Assembly (NCBI GenBank): GCA_028583405.1
Contig: CM053256.1
Span: forward strand, 24,215,325 to 24,279,324
Source of the DNA: Pogonophryne albipinna
Taxonomy: Eukaryota > Chordata > Actinopteri > Perciformes > Artedidraconidae
Direction of reading: 5' to 3'
DNA length: 64,000 nucleotides
Shown: in pieces, positions 53,678 to 63,938 of the stretch
How the letters are laid out: each line of letters starts with the position of its first letter
How positions within the stretch are numbered: position 1 is the stretch's first letter
Translations under genes and position numbers: made by a program
Notes under the pieces: generated by a model
The model's database searches: none
What the model was told of the DNA's origin: nothing
Seen by the model: only the letters and a program-made list of their open reading frames with translations

Positions 53678-54110
53678 ATGGGGGTTATTCCCTATCTTTA
53701 TTCAAGAGCGTGGTATTTACATTTGAGAGCATACTTTATTGATTTCCTTCACTCAAACCTTGTCATCGCACCAAAGACAAACCAAAGAGTAACCGCCCTT
53801 ACGGGACGCTGTAATAAGTAAAGCGAACGCACCCGCAAGGACACCTGGCCTCCTATTGGTTGAGGGATTTTGACAGGATTGTTGCACAAAAGTTTTGAGC
53901 GCGCACAGAATAAATCTGAGAGCAGAAAAAATCTGTAAGCAGCAATATATCTGAGTGCAAGCGTACAGTTTGAGCAGAAGCAGAGCAAATCTAAGTGCAA
54001 GCAGGCACTATTTGAGTGCGAGGACAGGGTTTGAGGGAAATAAATACATAAAGTATGCTCTCAAATTTAAATACCACGCTCTTGAATAAAGATAGGGAAT
54101 AACCCCCATA
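53678..54110. mobile_element. Inverted-repeat element, 433 bp, in the long AGGTGGGG copy
   Basis: ATGGGGGTTATTCCCTATC at the left and GATAGGGAATAACCCCCAT at the right start inverted repeats of about 62 bp with few mismatches. GGTGTGT lies directly outside both ends (53671-53677 and 54111-54117), a likely 7 bp target duplication. Family unknown. Confidence 0.75.
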
Positions 54111-54267
54111 GGTGTGTTCCATCAGTAGTCGCCATCGTTGAAAAGCAACTCCGATATTGACTCTGGTTTGAATTCTCCTAGTTTCCACTTTGTTTTTGTT
54201 CCTAATTTGCTCCGTTACATTATTTCTTTTGCCACCAGTAGACGATGTTGAATCTAACTCTGCCATG
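54100..54267 (-). pseudogene. Short TE-borne coding segment with RVNIGVAFQRWR motif
   Basis: On the minus strand a frame runs from MAELDSTSSTGGKRNNVTEQ to a T-R-V-N-I-G-V-A-F-Q-R-W-R-L-L block and then into the inverted-repeat guest. I recall the RVNIG.AFxRWR block from fish repeat-borne proteins of unknown function. It may be the first exon of the protein of a larger autonomous relative. Function unknown. Confidence 0.4.
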
Positions 54268-54597
54268 GTGAAAGTGGCCGCCTGTTGCTGGCGAGTCATT
54301 GAAGTACTGCTGCAATGCACGCCCAATGACGGCACGCCCAATGAGGGCACGAGATACATTTGTGCGTGCACGAGATGGAAGGCTGACAGACAGGGCGGCA
54401 ATCCAATCCGTTTAGCGCTAAACGGATTGGTCGTACTTTTTACAGTATTACGGCTTCCACAGATGACATTTTTTTATGGATTTTTTGTCAAAGCACTTAA
54501 GATATTCATTGCTATCGGGATGTTAAGAGCATTCCATGGAATATAACAAAAAGTGTATCTCGAGCCGGTTTCTCAAACTTACCTACCCCACCTTTAA

Positions 54598-54905
54598 TGG
54601 TCACACATGCAGAGCACACAGCACACAGAGTGAAATGTGTTCTCTGCTTTTAACCCATCCTAGTACCAGGAGTCTAGTACCAGGAGTCTAGTACTAGGAG
54701 CAGTGGGCAGCTATTGTACAGTGCCCGGAGAGCAATGGGAGTGAGGGGGGAAGGGGGATGTCCGGTGCCTTGCTCAAGGGCACCACGGCAGGGCAGGACG
54801 TGAACTGGGACCTCTCCAAGTAGAAGTCCACACTCCAAATGTAGGACTGGTCGGGGACTTGAACCGGCGACCCTACGGCTCACAGTCCAAGCCCCTACTG
54901 ACTGC
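54598..54905 (-). mobile_element. tRNA-derived SINE, near full length
   Basis: Read on the minus strand it starts TGGCAGTCAGTAGGGGC, has a B box GGTTCAAGTCC (54855-54865), the GGTCCCAGTTCACGTCCTGC body and ends GGGTTAAAAGCAGAGAACAC..GCATGTGTGACC. A 13 bp TAGTACCAGGAGTC unit is repeated three times near 54661-54700. It starts directly at the TTAA flank of the AGGTGGGG element. Confidence 0.8.
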
Positions 54906-55030
54906 CATAGATTTAGTCCCTAATTTTGCTCTCAAAGTGCACCAGATTGATGCATTTAACTTCAACATTTAAAAAAAAAATCTTCCCGGGGGAGCTTGCC
55001 CCCGGACCCCCCTAGAGGAGGTGAGGTCCA
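54906..55030 (-). mobile_element. Fragment related to the 45533-46611 hAT element
   Basis: TTGCTCTCAAAGTGCACCAG..CTTCCCGGGGGAGCTTGCCC is the reverse complement, with differences, of 45640-45770. Confidence 0.6.
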
Positions 55031-55387
55031 CCACCTGCCCACACCCCCAGTTAAATTGTCTCACCCACATTGAGGATGCTTCCTACGCCCATGTTTTATT
55101 CCATGTGTCAAGTCAGGCAAATTGGGTCAAAATGTGATTGCATCAATGATCTGTTAACATTAAAATTACTAAATAAATGCTGTAACTATTTTGCTCTAGG
55201 CAACTCAAGGGCTCAGGTAATGTGATTACTATATGAATTGTCCAAAATAACATTAAATGCATAGGTTTTTTTGTTAAGTAACATACTTTCGTCGCCGGCC
55301 GGCCGATACATGCCGCGCATTAAGTGGGCCTGTCTGTCAATTAATCCCCGGGCCACTTTTTCCCCCCAGTCCGCCCCTGAATTAAGG

Positions 55388-56250
55388 GGAATTCTTCTTC
55401 TGCTAAATCAAAGAAGGAAATCTGCAAAAGCTGACCTTGCCCCAGATTGGACTATTTTGAAATCCTTAAAGGACCAAATGAACTGGACCCAATCTTAGTG
55501 GAAGGCATGTTAAGAGTGGGAGGAAGACTAAGCAAATCGGCAATGCCAATGGATCTGAAGAATCCCATTATCCTGCCCAAAGACTCTACTATATCCAAAC
55601 TGATCCTGGGCCACATCCATCAGCAGATTGGACACTCGGGGAGAAGCCACATGCTCTCAAGACTAAATCAAAGATTCTGGTTGCCTCGTGCTAACTCGGC
55701 AGCCAGAAAAATAATCAAAGCGTGTGTTTTCTGCCGAAGAATGCTAGCCACAGTTGGAGAGCAGAAAATGGCTGACCTCCCAGAAGATCGGGTGTCTCCA
55801 GATCTACCGCCCTTTACTCATGTTGGTATCGACTTCTTTGGACCCCTGGAGGTTAAACGAGGCAGAGCAAATGTACAACGTTGGGGAGTGATCTTCACCT
55901 GCCTTGTGAGTCGTGCCATACATCTGGAAGTTTCGAGCTCATTTGACACTGACTCCTGCATCAATGCTTTGCGCAGATTCATATGTCGCAGAGGGCAAGT
56001 GACAAGCATCACGACAGACAACGGCACAAACTTTGTGGGAGCACAGAAAGAGCTAAGAGCTGCTCTTAAAGACCTGAATCAACACAAGATTCAAAATGCA
56101 TTACTCAGGGACGGAGTAAAATGGACTTTTAATCCGCCATATGGAGCCCACCATGGTGGAGTTTGGGAGAGGCTCATCAGACCTGTAAAAAAGATTCTGT
56201 GTTCCGTTCTAAATGTTAGAGCCACAAGTTATTATTTAGTTATTATTTAG
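55388..56250 (+). pseudogene. BEL/Pao integrase, C-terminally truncated
   Basis: Resumes the BEL frame after the hAT element. A zinc-binding HHCC region (H-I-H-Q-Q-I-G-H, later CVFC near residue 92 of the 55447 frame) precedes the catalytic core: GIDFFGPL (first Asp near residue 128), TTDNGTNFVGA (second Asp near 190) and HHGGVWERLIR (Glu near 241), so D,D,E is complete. The protein departs from the family after VLN, at the start of the LTR-like sequence, so the C-terminal domain is missing. A frame change lies at about 55445-55480. Confidence 0.85.
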
Positions 56251-56668
56251 ATTCATAATGAAAATGATTTATATTGCCATTGTGAATATATTTTGATGAA
56301 ATGATTGTTCATTTCAAATCGTAAATATGATCTGTTTCCTTGTACTTTCCGGTGTTTATTTAAGTGAGGTAATTGAGGACAGCCGCGGTGCTGTGAGACC
56401 TGATGAGACGGGGAGCGGAACAGTTTTTCGACCGCAAATTGTAAACGGAAATGAGTGTTGCAAATTGGACTGCAAAGTATAGTTTATATAAGAAAGTATA
56501 TCGCCGAAATATTGATTTAGATTTGTTATTTTGAGACTGTTTAAGTCCATACTTTTTTGTTAATAAATTACATTTTTTGACTGAAAACCTTTGGCTGCTT
56601 ATTGCTTTGGATTGCGTGTCGTCAACCCCGCTCTATGGTGGCAAAAGTAAACCTTGGATGCCACTACA
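56214..56668 (+). repeat. Candidate 3' LTR of the BEL element
   Basis: 455 bp from TGTTAGAGCC to GCCACTACA, with a TATATAAG box near 56485 and AATAAA at 56562-56567 in the order expected of U3-R-U5. There is no second copy in the window, so LTR identity is not proved. The pol frame runs directly into it, implying an internal deletion. Confidence 0.5.
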
Positions 56669-57083
56669 CCCACTTTCAAACAAACACATGAATAAATCTA
56701 CATACATGTGCAGAACAAAAACAGCAGCATGGTGATGCTAGAGTGTCATGGTTGCAACTCCCATGAGCTTTAGTGGCCCCATAAACATCTATTCACTTAA
56801 ATACACTAACACTTACATATGAATATAATAAAACACTGTTCCTATACAACTTTACATGATACAGATGCACACACATATTATACACAATAGATGCACACTC
56901 AGGGAGTGAACAAACTGTCTTACCAAAAATGTCAGCAGCTGTCCACACACATGCACGAACACACACACGACCAATTTGATATTCAAAGTGAGCGTTCCAA
57001 GAGGCTTCAACTCTGTTGTTGTTATCATGATGAAGAGAGAGAGGAGAGGAAGAGAGTGCACAATGGGGAAAAAACGGCTCAGT

Positions 57084-57087
<4 letters not shown>
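56669..57087. other. Intron sequence, nothing recognised
   Basis: No repeat border or exon seen. Confidence 0.4.

Positions 57088-57159
<72 letters not shown>
57088..57159. repeat. (GT)n microsatellite
   Basis: About 36 GT units. Confidence 0.95.
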
Positions 57160-57161
<2 letters not shown>

Positions 57162-57800
57162 GGGTTTTGCACCTAGGGAATGATGCTTTGTAGTGTGTGA
57201 GAATAAAGTAGATGAATAGAAGCAGCTAGCATGCTAACGTCCACCAAAGCACGAGGACCGGCCCTTGGGAGGGAGTGGACACACACACACGGACATTCAC
57301 ACGGACACACACAGGTGCAAAAAAACTCAAACACTCCTTTTTTTTACTTGGTTATAAGCCAACATTGAGGCATCTGGAACGCTGACTCACTTCACACTCA
57401 CTGTCATGAAGTGAAAGTCAACAAGACAGGCATCACACTTACTCACACACATAATCATGCACAGAATAATTATCATTCTCTGAAGCAGTGGAACACAAGC
57501 AATCCTATCTCTCCAGCAAATATACTCATTGACACACACACACACGAATATATACATACAGAGTTGTAAAAAAGTGAATGCACAAAACACACACATGCAA
57601 CAACAAAACTATCTCTCTGCCTTTATTTTGGCTGCCCCTCAGTTATAGCATACAACACACTTTTTACTCTCCCTCACACACGTGTACATCATCCGCAGCA
57701 AGCACGTCCAGGATGCTGTATGGATTTCAGCAGCTTTGAGCAAGCTCCTCTGGAGGAGCTGGTCTCAGCCTATAAGCAACGATACAATGGAGTCCACTTG

Positions 57801-57802
<2 letters not shown>
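57160..57802. other. Intron sequence, nothing recognised
   Basis: CA-rich words around 57280-57320 and 57530; no exon. Confidence 0.4.

Positions 57803-57888
<86 letters not shown>
57803..57888. repeat. (GT)n microsatellite
   Basis: About 43 GT units. Confidence 0.95.
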
Positions 57889-57891
<3 letters not shown>

Positions 57892-58813
57892 GCTCACTCA
57901 TGACATACACACCAGCTTCTAGCTAACATACACACACATACAAGCCTGGACCTGGCAGGCTACCAACCCTGAGCAGATTACTGACCCTCAATCAATATCC
58001 ACGTCCACCAGAGGCTGATTAAACACAACAGAAGGAGAGCAGGGGAGGAGGGCAAGAGAGGGGGGAGAGGGTATGGGGGGCTCAATTTCAGAAATGGTTT
58101 ACATTTTTCTTGATTATTGAGGAAATGACGATGCAATTCGCTATATGGTTAGCGTTAGCTTTAAAAATGTACTTCTCCATTAACAATCTTGTCAATTAAG
58201 ATTACAATTTTAGACCATATGCGACGAATCGTACTCTGGTAGAGAAGCCGTGTCAGATTTTCTGCCTCGTTTCATATCCCTCCTCTCTCCCTCCCCCCCT
58301 CCATAGATGTCTCTGCCACTCTCCGCCCCCATCCTGACTCTCACCCCACCATCTTGCCCCGAGAGCTGAGGTGTCAATCAATTTGTTGCCGTGGTGAATT
58401 TGTAGCCCCGCCTCTCTCCCTCCTGCCTCTGTCAGATTACACCCTTGCGCGTCAGTCAAGAACATCCTGTGTGTGATTGGCTAAGCCCAGGAGCCTGCTA
58501 TGTGAGTGTTTGTGTAGGGATACTTGGCAGTACCCTATAAATCTGTTCAGGTGTAATACAATTATGCATGTCGACTATAATCTTGCAATGTTGGAAATAT
58601 TGAAGTTCACACAAATGTTATGGGAACAGGGACACAGTAATATCTATGTCAAAGAAACATGGACATATTGTAAAAAATATATTTGTAGGAAGGGAAAAAA
58701 AGAAATTCGATGAGCTGCAAATAGATTAATACTTTAAAGAAACATTTTTTGGAAACATATGTTTCTCTATGAAGAACTGTGAGCAAGGTATGTATTGAAC
58801 AGGACATTCTAAT
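57889..58813. other. Intron sequence with a possible conserved block
   Basis: 58110-58260 (GACGATGCAATTCGC, CAATCTTGTCAATTAAG, CGACGAATCGTACTC) and 58360-58460 are non-repetitive and may be conserved non-coding DNA; no frame fits. Confidence 0.3.
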
Positions 58814-58817
58814 TTAA

Positions 58818-59682
58818 AGTGGACCTATTATGCTATATTGGGAAAATATATTGTAGGGCCATACCTATACAAAACATGTCTGTGAAGTTTTTTGCTTAAA
58901 ATACCAAACAGATCACCCATTGTAGCCATGCCTCAGACTGCTCATACCCCTCTTTTGCAGCCCTGTTAGAGAAATGCAGATTTTGGGTCCTTAGCTTGAA
59001 AAAGAAAAAAAGAGGAGGCGGAGCTAATGCCTGATCAGAAATCTACCGGGGATAAAGTTAAGTTCTGCTGTGATAAAACGCCACCCTGTTCTAAACCACA
59101 TAAAAGATTATTTCTGAAACAGTATGGAGCTCAAATGCTTTTTCTCTTGCGGGTTTACCACAAGGTGACTTCCGCACACTCACAGCCTGGCTATGAGTGT
59201 GTGTGCACAGGCTGAGTTCCGCGGTGTCTCGCTGTCTCGCAGACCCCACGCAGCAACCAGGAAACGACACCAGTAACCCAGCTCACACTGTCCACTCCTC
59301 GAGCCTCAAAGGGCGGAGCAGCGAGCCCCGCAACGTCCCGCCAACACGGCACCCAGACCCCACGCAGCATTCTCATCTGTTTGTCATTACTGGTGTCATT
59401 TTCTGGTTGCTAACGCCATTGTAACACATAATCACTGATGTTCCGCTGTAACGGTGGTTGACTCATCAGAACAGAGTGGGCGAGCTGACCAATCAGAGCA
59501 CAGTGGGCTCATAGGGAGGGGGGGGGGGGGGCAGGTGCTCCAACAAGCCGTTTAGGACAGAGAGTGAATACACATACTATACAGAGATGCTGTGATTTTG
59601 GAACATTGAACAATGTAAATCTATTCTAGTAGACCTCAACAATGGAATTCTGATCAGTAGAAATGGCCATGTCATGGGACCT
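58818..59682 (+). mobile_element. TTAA-target element related to the GGGGCCC family, 865 bp
   Basis: Starts AGTGGACCTATTATGC and ends CATGTCATGGGACCT, with TTAA at 58814-58817 and 59683-59686. It shares CTATTATGC at the start and GACCAATCAGAGCA with the GGGGCCC family but is twice as long and otherwise distinct. A G-run of 14 lies at about 59518-59531. Confidence 0.75.
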
Positions 59683-59686
59683 TTAA

Positions 59687-60263
59687 AAAAAAATTGAGAA
59701 GAATTACAGTCATTATTGAATGAGGGGAGAACATTTTTAAATGAATTCACTAGGCAATTTTGGTTCATTGTTGCCATTATTTTTTAGAATGGGAGGCATT
59801 TAAGCTATAACACACTTGTTTTGCCTCCTTGATTGTGTGTTATGGGGCAAATACTCAGACTGAAGTTATTGTAGTACTTTACTGTAACAATTCTTACATT
59901 TTCATATAGAAACATGTGTTGTACTGCTGTTGTTCTGCACCAACACATATTGTCCAAACCATGTGAACAAAACAGTTTTGAAGGGATGATGTTGTATGTT
60001 GCAGCACAGTTTGTGTGTCAGTGTTGCTCCGAGCCTCATCAATCCCCGACATCTGTCTCAGTTCAACATGGACAACCCTTTCACCTTGTCTCCCTCTTCC
60101 TCCCCCTCTCTTTTCTACTTCCCTCTCTCTTCTGTCTCTCTCTCCAGTCACACATGAAAGCCTGCCTGACTCCAGCCTGTCAAAGGAACATCCTTCACCA
60201 TGAAGTAGAGATGAGAGAGGAGAAAGCTTCCTGATCAGAACACACAAAGAAACGCACACCCAC
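59687..60263 (-). other. Intron sequence next to the upstream convertase exon
   Basis: Pyrimidine-rich at 60080-60150. On the minus strand it begins with the GTGGGT donor. Nothing else recognised. Confidence 0.45.
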
Positions 60264-60364
60264 CAGTTCCCACTGCATGGGCCAGAGCGGGTCATTGAAG
60301 GTGAGGGACTGGTCACTCTTTTTCTTCTCCTCCGGCTGCCTGTCAGTTGCTTTCCTCTGGGAAC
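60264..60364 (-). CDS. Proprotein convertase (PCSK/kexin-type) exon, pro-segment to mature start
   Basis: A 101 nt exon on the minus strand, preceded by a TTACAG acceptor and followed by a GTGGGT donor. It is open in one frame after two leading bases (upstream intron phase 1). The frame holds a basic stretch (E-E-K-K-K-S) and then FNDPLWPMQWEL, the hallmark 'NDP..QWYL' start of the convertase catalytic domain in the PCSK family. These enzymes are calcium-dependent serine proteases of the secretory pathway that cut precursors at basic sites. The exon joins in phase with the exon at 47998-48100. No clean R-x-K-R pro-cleavage site is visible in it, so that site may lie in the previous exon or be non-standard. 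The previous exon was not found to the right. A longer open frame covers the same bases in another frame and is not the gene. Confidence 0.78.
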
Positions 60365-60643
60365 CTGTAAGCACACAGACCCATCATGTGTGGAGTTTTT
60401 TTTTCTTGTTTTGAACTCTGACTTCAGGAAGTCCCTGGTCTCCAACCAATGGTGAAAGGCCTCCCAGATTCCCCTTCTCTCCAGTGAGGTGGAATACTGC
60501 CTGCAGATTAGCATATCATTAGCATACCATTAGCATCTCATTGCTGTGGCACAGCTTGGCTCGCTGTCTGTCGATGTGCTATCGGCTCATCAAGGCCTGC
60601 ACCTCTCCGTACACTTCATGCACTCACTGCCACACACTCTTTT

Positions 60644-60647
<4 letters not shown>
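60365..60647 (-). other. Sequence upstream of the convertase exon
   Basis: The minus-strand acceptor TTACAG ends at 60365. The long overlapping open frame has no convertase pro-domain features. No further exon was found. Confidence 0.45.

Positions 60648-60683
<36 letters not shown>
60648..60683. repeat. (CT)n microsatellite
   Basis: About 18 CT units. Confidence 0.93.
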
Positions 60684-60686
<3 letters not shown>

Positions 60687-61052
60687 TTATTCACATTTTC
60701 AGCACTGCACAGCACCCCATCTCACTGCCATCCACACTTTTCTCTTTCTCAAATGATGGATATGAATCAGTTTGTTTCATAACACACCGTATGTATTGCA
60801 GAATTAATTAAGATCACACTAGTTGGGAAACCTTGTTTCTGAAATGACTGGAATAAAACAAAGCACACACATGAGCATGAATATATTTCAAGCATTAGTA
60901 TGAATATGGTGGGTAATTAGTGTTAATATAGAGGGTTATGGTACATGTATTGAGCCTAAATTAAATGAATTGCTTATGAGATTCTCTGCGGTTTAGTACT
61001 CCTTCTGTAACAAGTTATTATGGACACAGTAGCCTACACTTTTAGTTATAGG

Positions 61053-61319
61053 CAAGGCAAGGCAAGGCAAGTTTATTTATATAGCACCTTTCAACACAAG
61101 GCAATTCAAAGTGCTTTACAAAAAACGAAAGACATTAAGAAAATGGCATTTAAAATCAGTCATTAAAAAGAAAAGATAATAAAATAAACATTAAAAGAAA
61201 AAATACATGGATAAAAGTTACAGTGCAGTTTAAGATGTGAATAGTTCAATTAAAAGCAGCGACAAAAAGAAAAGTCTTTAGTCTGGATTTAAAAGTAGTC
61301 AGAGTTGCAGCGGACCTGC
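61053..61319 (-). mobile_element. L2-like retroposon 3' end with 9 bp target duplication
   Basis: Read on the minus strand it ends CACTTTGAATTGCCTTGTG..GCTATATAAATAAACTTGCC followed by (TTGCC)n, a common fish LINE/SINE tail. AGTTATAGG flanks it at 61044-61052 and 61320-61328. 5'-truncated, about 267 bp. Confidence 0.8.
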
Positions 61320-61328
61320 AGTTATAGG

Positions 61329-63934
61329 TCTTTTTTTGTGTGCAACATAAATTATAAAGTCACAATCTATAACTTTCAGGATGGTCATTGCAAATCATTA
61401 TTGTTATTTAGATGATTTTTTGGGAGCATAATGGTTTCGATTTAGGGACAGTGACGCAAATCGAATAGAGCTGAAGTAGAAAATAAATCAAAAATGTGCC
61501 AACAGTGAATAATCAAACTTGTTAATCAAACACGCTCATCTATTAGCGATGGTGTCAACTAAATAAGTGCTGATAGTCACATTTTTTACAGGTAAAAACT
61601 AGGAAACATACCAGAACCTAACATGTAAAATCACTTTTTGTTCTTATCCGAAAGGGAACCAGAGCACAGTAACCAAGACCAATCAGAACTAAGCATAATT
61701 ACATCCAATACAACATTTTGGTTACCCAAAAAGACTAACAGAGAGAGAACATCAGCCGTATCAACAGTATGATCAGGCATGGTCAAAAATAAAGACAAGA
61801 TTAGGCTATTGACCTATAAAAAAGTGATAGAAACCAATCTAAAAGTGAATTTGTTATAGAGCGAAACTTAAGTTTGAGATGTTCCAGTATGTTGGTATCA
61901 AGGTAAATCAGGGTATATGTCATCCATACCAGCTAAAATAACAGATCAAATTCTGATCCTGTCTTTACTGTACCGTGTTTATAGTCCATCACAAACTGCT
62001 AATGTTGCAACACTGCACTACACTACGGCAGCCTACAGTAAGAACACATTTAGGTATCACTAATAAATGTTAAATTCCATGCCTAATGGCAGTAATACTA
62101 AAATGTTGATTCTGTAACAACACTGTACAATTGTGAGTGAACCAAGTGTCTCTTTTGTTCCAACAACTTATCTCCTCATCTACTTAATAGTTCTGTCTGT
62201 TATGTCAATGTGTCAGATTCGTATTGGATTTGAATAGATATATATATATATATCCAGGAGTAAAAAAGAAGGATCTGTACTGCTGCGAACTGAGAATGAA
62301 CCTTTAAAAAAAAAAAAAAAATGTGAATCAAATCACAAAAAACATTTAATAGCATAATTATTACTGATTATACTGAGTACACTCATATCGGTAAGGATCC
62401 ACACGTGTATTACATATATTCAAACACAGACCTAAAACACTACCAAACCCAGTACGATTCGGAAGAGCCTAATAAAGCGACTAATAAATACAATAATATT
62501 CAAAAATAAGCTCCTTTCTATTTTGCTGAGATTGAGATGAGAAGATCCATACCAGTGTCAAGCTATGGAGCTAAAGCCATGGTCCAATTCGCTTAGCTTA
62601 GAATAGCATAAAGACAGTAAAACAGAGGCTTGGTCCAAAGGTAAACATGAACCTGACATTACCACCACCTCCAAATTAAACCACCAAACATGCTAACCAA
62701 GAAGAAAACATGTGGTAATTGATTTGTTAATAATATAATGAAGTATTACTGTTTATTTTCTGAAATTAGATCAGCATTTCATGTTTACATTTGTGTGTTT
62801 TCTTCCTGTTGTAAAACAAATAAACATACCAAACTACAATTCCTGTACCATTACACACACAGTCCTAATACTAGTTTTACTAATTATATACTGTTATTTA
62901 ATAGAGCGTAGAGTACCAACATTAGGATTTTCCACACTGCCAAGAAACTGTCTTTGGCTTGAAAATGGTAATGTTTGAGAAAACTGGCACACAATATTGA
63001 ACATTGGCAGCTTCAGTCATTCTAGTAGGAAACATCAGACTTCAAAAGTTCAAAAAGGTCAAAACGTATGAGTACACTCTCTCTTTCTCTGTCCTGTATG
63101 TGAATATACATACATCCACTACATCTTTGTCTTTTTACATTTCTCTCTCTAACTCGTCTGTATATCATCTATCAGAGGAGAGGCTGAGCGCCCCTGTGAG
63201 GATGGGAACTGCAGCAGAACGTGAGCCAGTTCTTTCTTGTAATAACACACACATACACGATTCACACAATAGGGCTCAACATGCATGATGTTAATATTAA
63301 ACGGACATTAAAAAGCTGCAGTTGTTATACTGGTTTAATCGGAGAGGTTCATCGTCTTTTAAGGTCAAAATGACTTCACAAAGATATCTAGAAAAACATA
63401 TGTGACACACATACTGTAAAGAAAGCCAAAGCTACCTACAGACCTGGATTAACCCATATGTTTTGCATATAGAACTGTATGTTTACACACACATTGGTCT
63501 TTGCTGTGACTGTAGATACAAGATGCTTTCTGACAGAATTCTAACAGCAAATTTGATTTGAAAGCCACTTCAGATTTCAAGGAAAGGATGAACATCTCAC
63601 CATCAAAAAATACTTAGTGCCATTTTAGTTTAAAAAAACAATTTGTCTTTTAACATTCATTTGTGTCAGCTTATAAGAGGGAACAGCCATGAGTTGACAG
63701 TGTTTGTTTGGTTTTTTGGCAAAATGCTGTTCAGCGGCGCTCCTGTTTTAAATGTGTTCTATTGACAGTAATTATACTGACACCTTGTTACAGGACTTAC
63801 ATTATCCAAAGACCAGTGACTTGTCAGTTATACTAGAATGCCTCCTTATATATAAGTAAGTAAGTGTACAATCATGTATAAGATACTGTATATCTAAGTG
63901 TGCATCTAGCTAAAGTATATAACTGGCTGTTTCT
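61329..63934. other. AT-rich sequence, nothing recognised
   Basis: A (TA)n patch at 62237-62253 and a poly-A run at 62305-62321. No exon for the convertase pro-domain was found. Confidence 0.4.
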
Positions 63935-63938
63935 TTAA

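Larger units (their letters stand above)
53437..54593 (+). mobile_element. AGGTGGGG-ended element, long copy (1157 bp)
   Basis: Ends AGGTGGGGTAGGTAAG and CTTACCTACCCCACCT with TTAA at 53433-53436 and 54594-54597. The outer parts match the 372 bp copies, but about 740 bp extra lie between ATGAC (53571) and CAATGAGGGCACGAG (about 54338). The extra part holds an inverted-repeat guest (53678-54110) and a minus-strand coding-like segment (54110-54270). Confidence 0.85.
52855..55379. mobile_element. hAT-type element, 2.5 kb, inserted in BEL pol
   Basis: Ends CAGGGGCGGACTGG and CCAGTCCGCCCCTG, flanked by perfect 8 bp duplications AATTAAGG (52847-52854 and 55380-55387). It carries a tandem duplication and a hairpin at its left, an AGGTGGGG element with its own guest, a SINE and a fragment of another hAT family. 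No transposase of its own was recognised. Confidence 0.94.
48253..56668 (+). mobile_element. BEL/Pao LTR retrotransposon, dead copy, hAT-interrupted
   Basis: Gag, protease, reverse transcriptase, RNase H and integrase follow in the BEL/Pao order on the plus strand, antisense to the convertase gene. At least four frame changes and several stops break the polyprotein, a hAT element splits it at 52854, and the integrase is cut short at 56213 where an LTR-like sequence begins. No 5' LTR matching the 3' candidate was found between 48253 and 48462, so the left part seems truncated. The left border is an estimate, set after a LINE tail. Confidence 0.85.
48101..60263 (-). other. 12.2 kb intron of the convertase gene filled with mobile elements
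   Basis: The interval lies between two exons that splice in phase on the minus strand. It contains an L2-like tail, a dead BEL/Pao retrotransposon in the opposite orientation with its nested guests, two GT microsatellites and a TTAA-target element. Having the BEL element antisense to the gene is the usual bias for intronic LTR elements, because sense polyadenylation signals would be harmful. I infer intron status from the exon pair only. Confidence 0.7.

Noticed and set aside
59894..60514. 206 codon minus-strand open frame across the convertase exon
   Set aside because: The convertase motifs read in a different frame with good splice sites; this frame has no recognisable domain and runs through intron.
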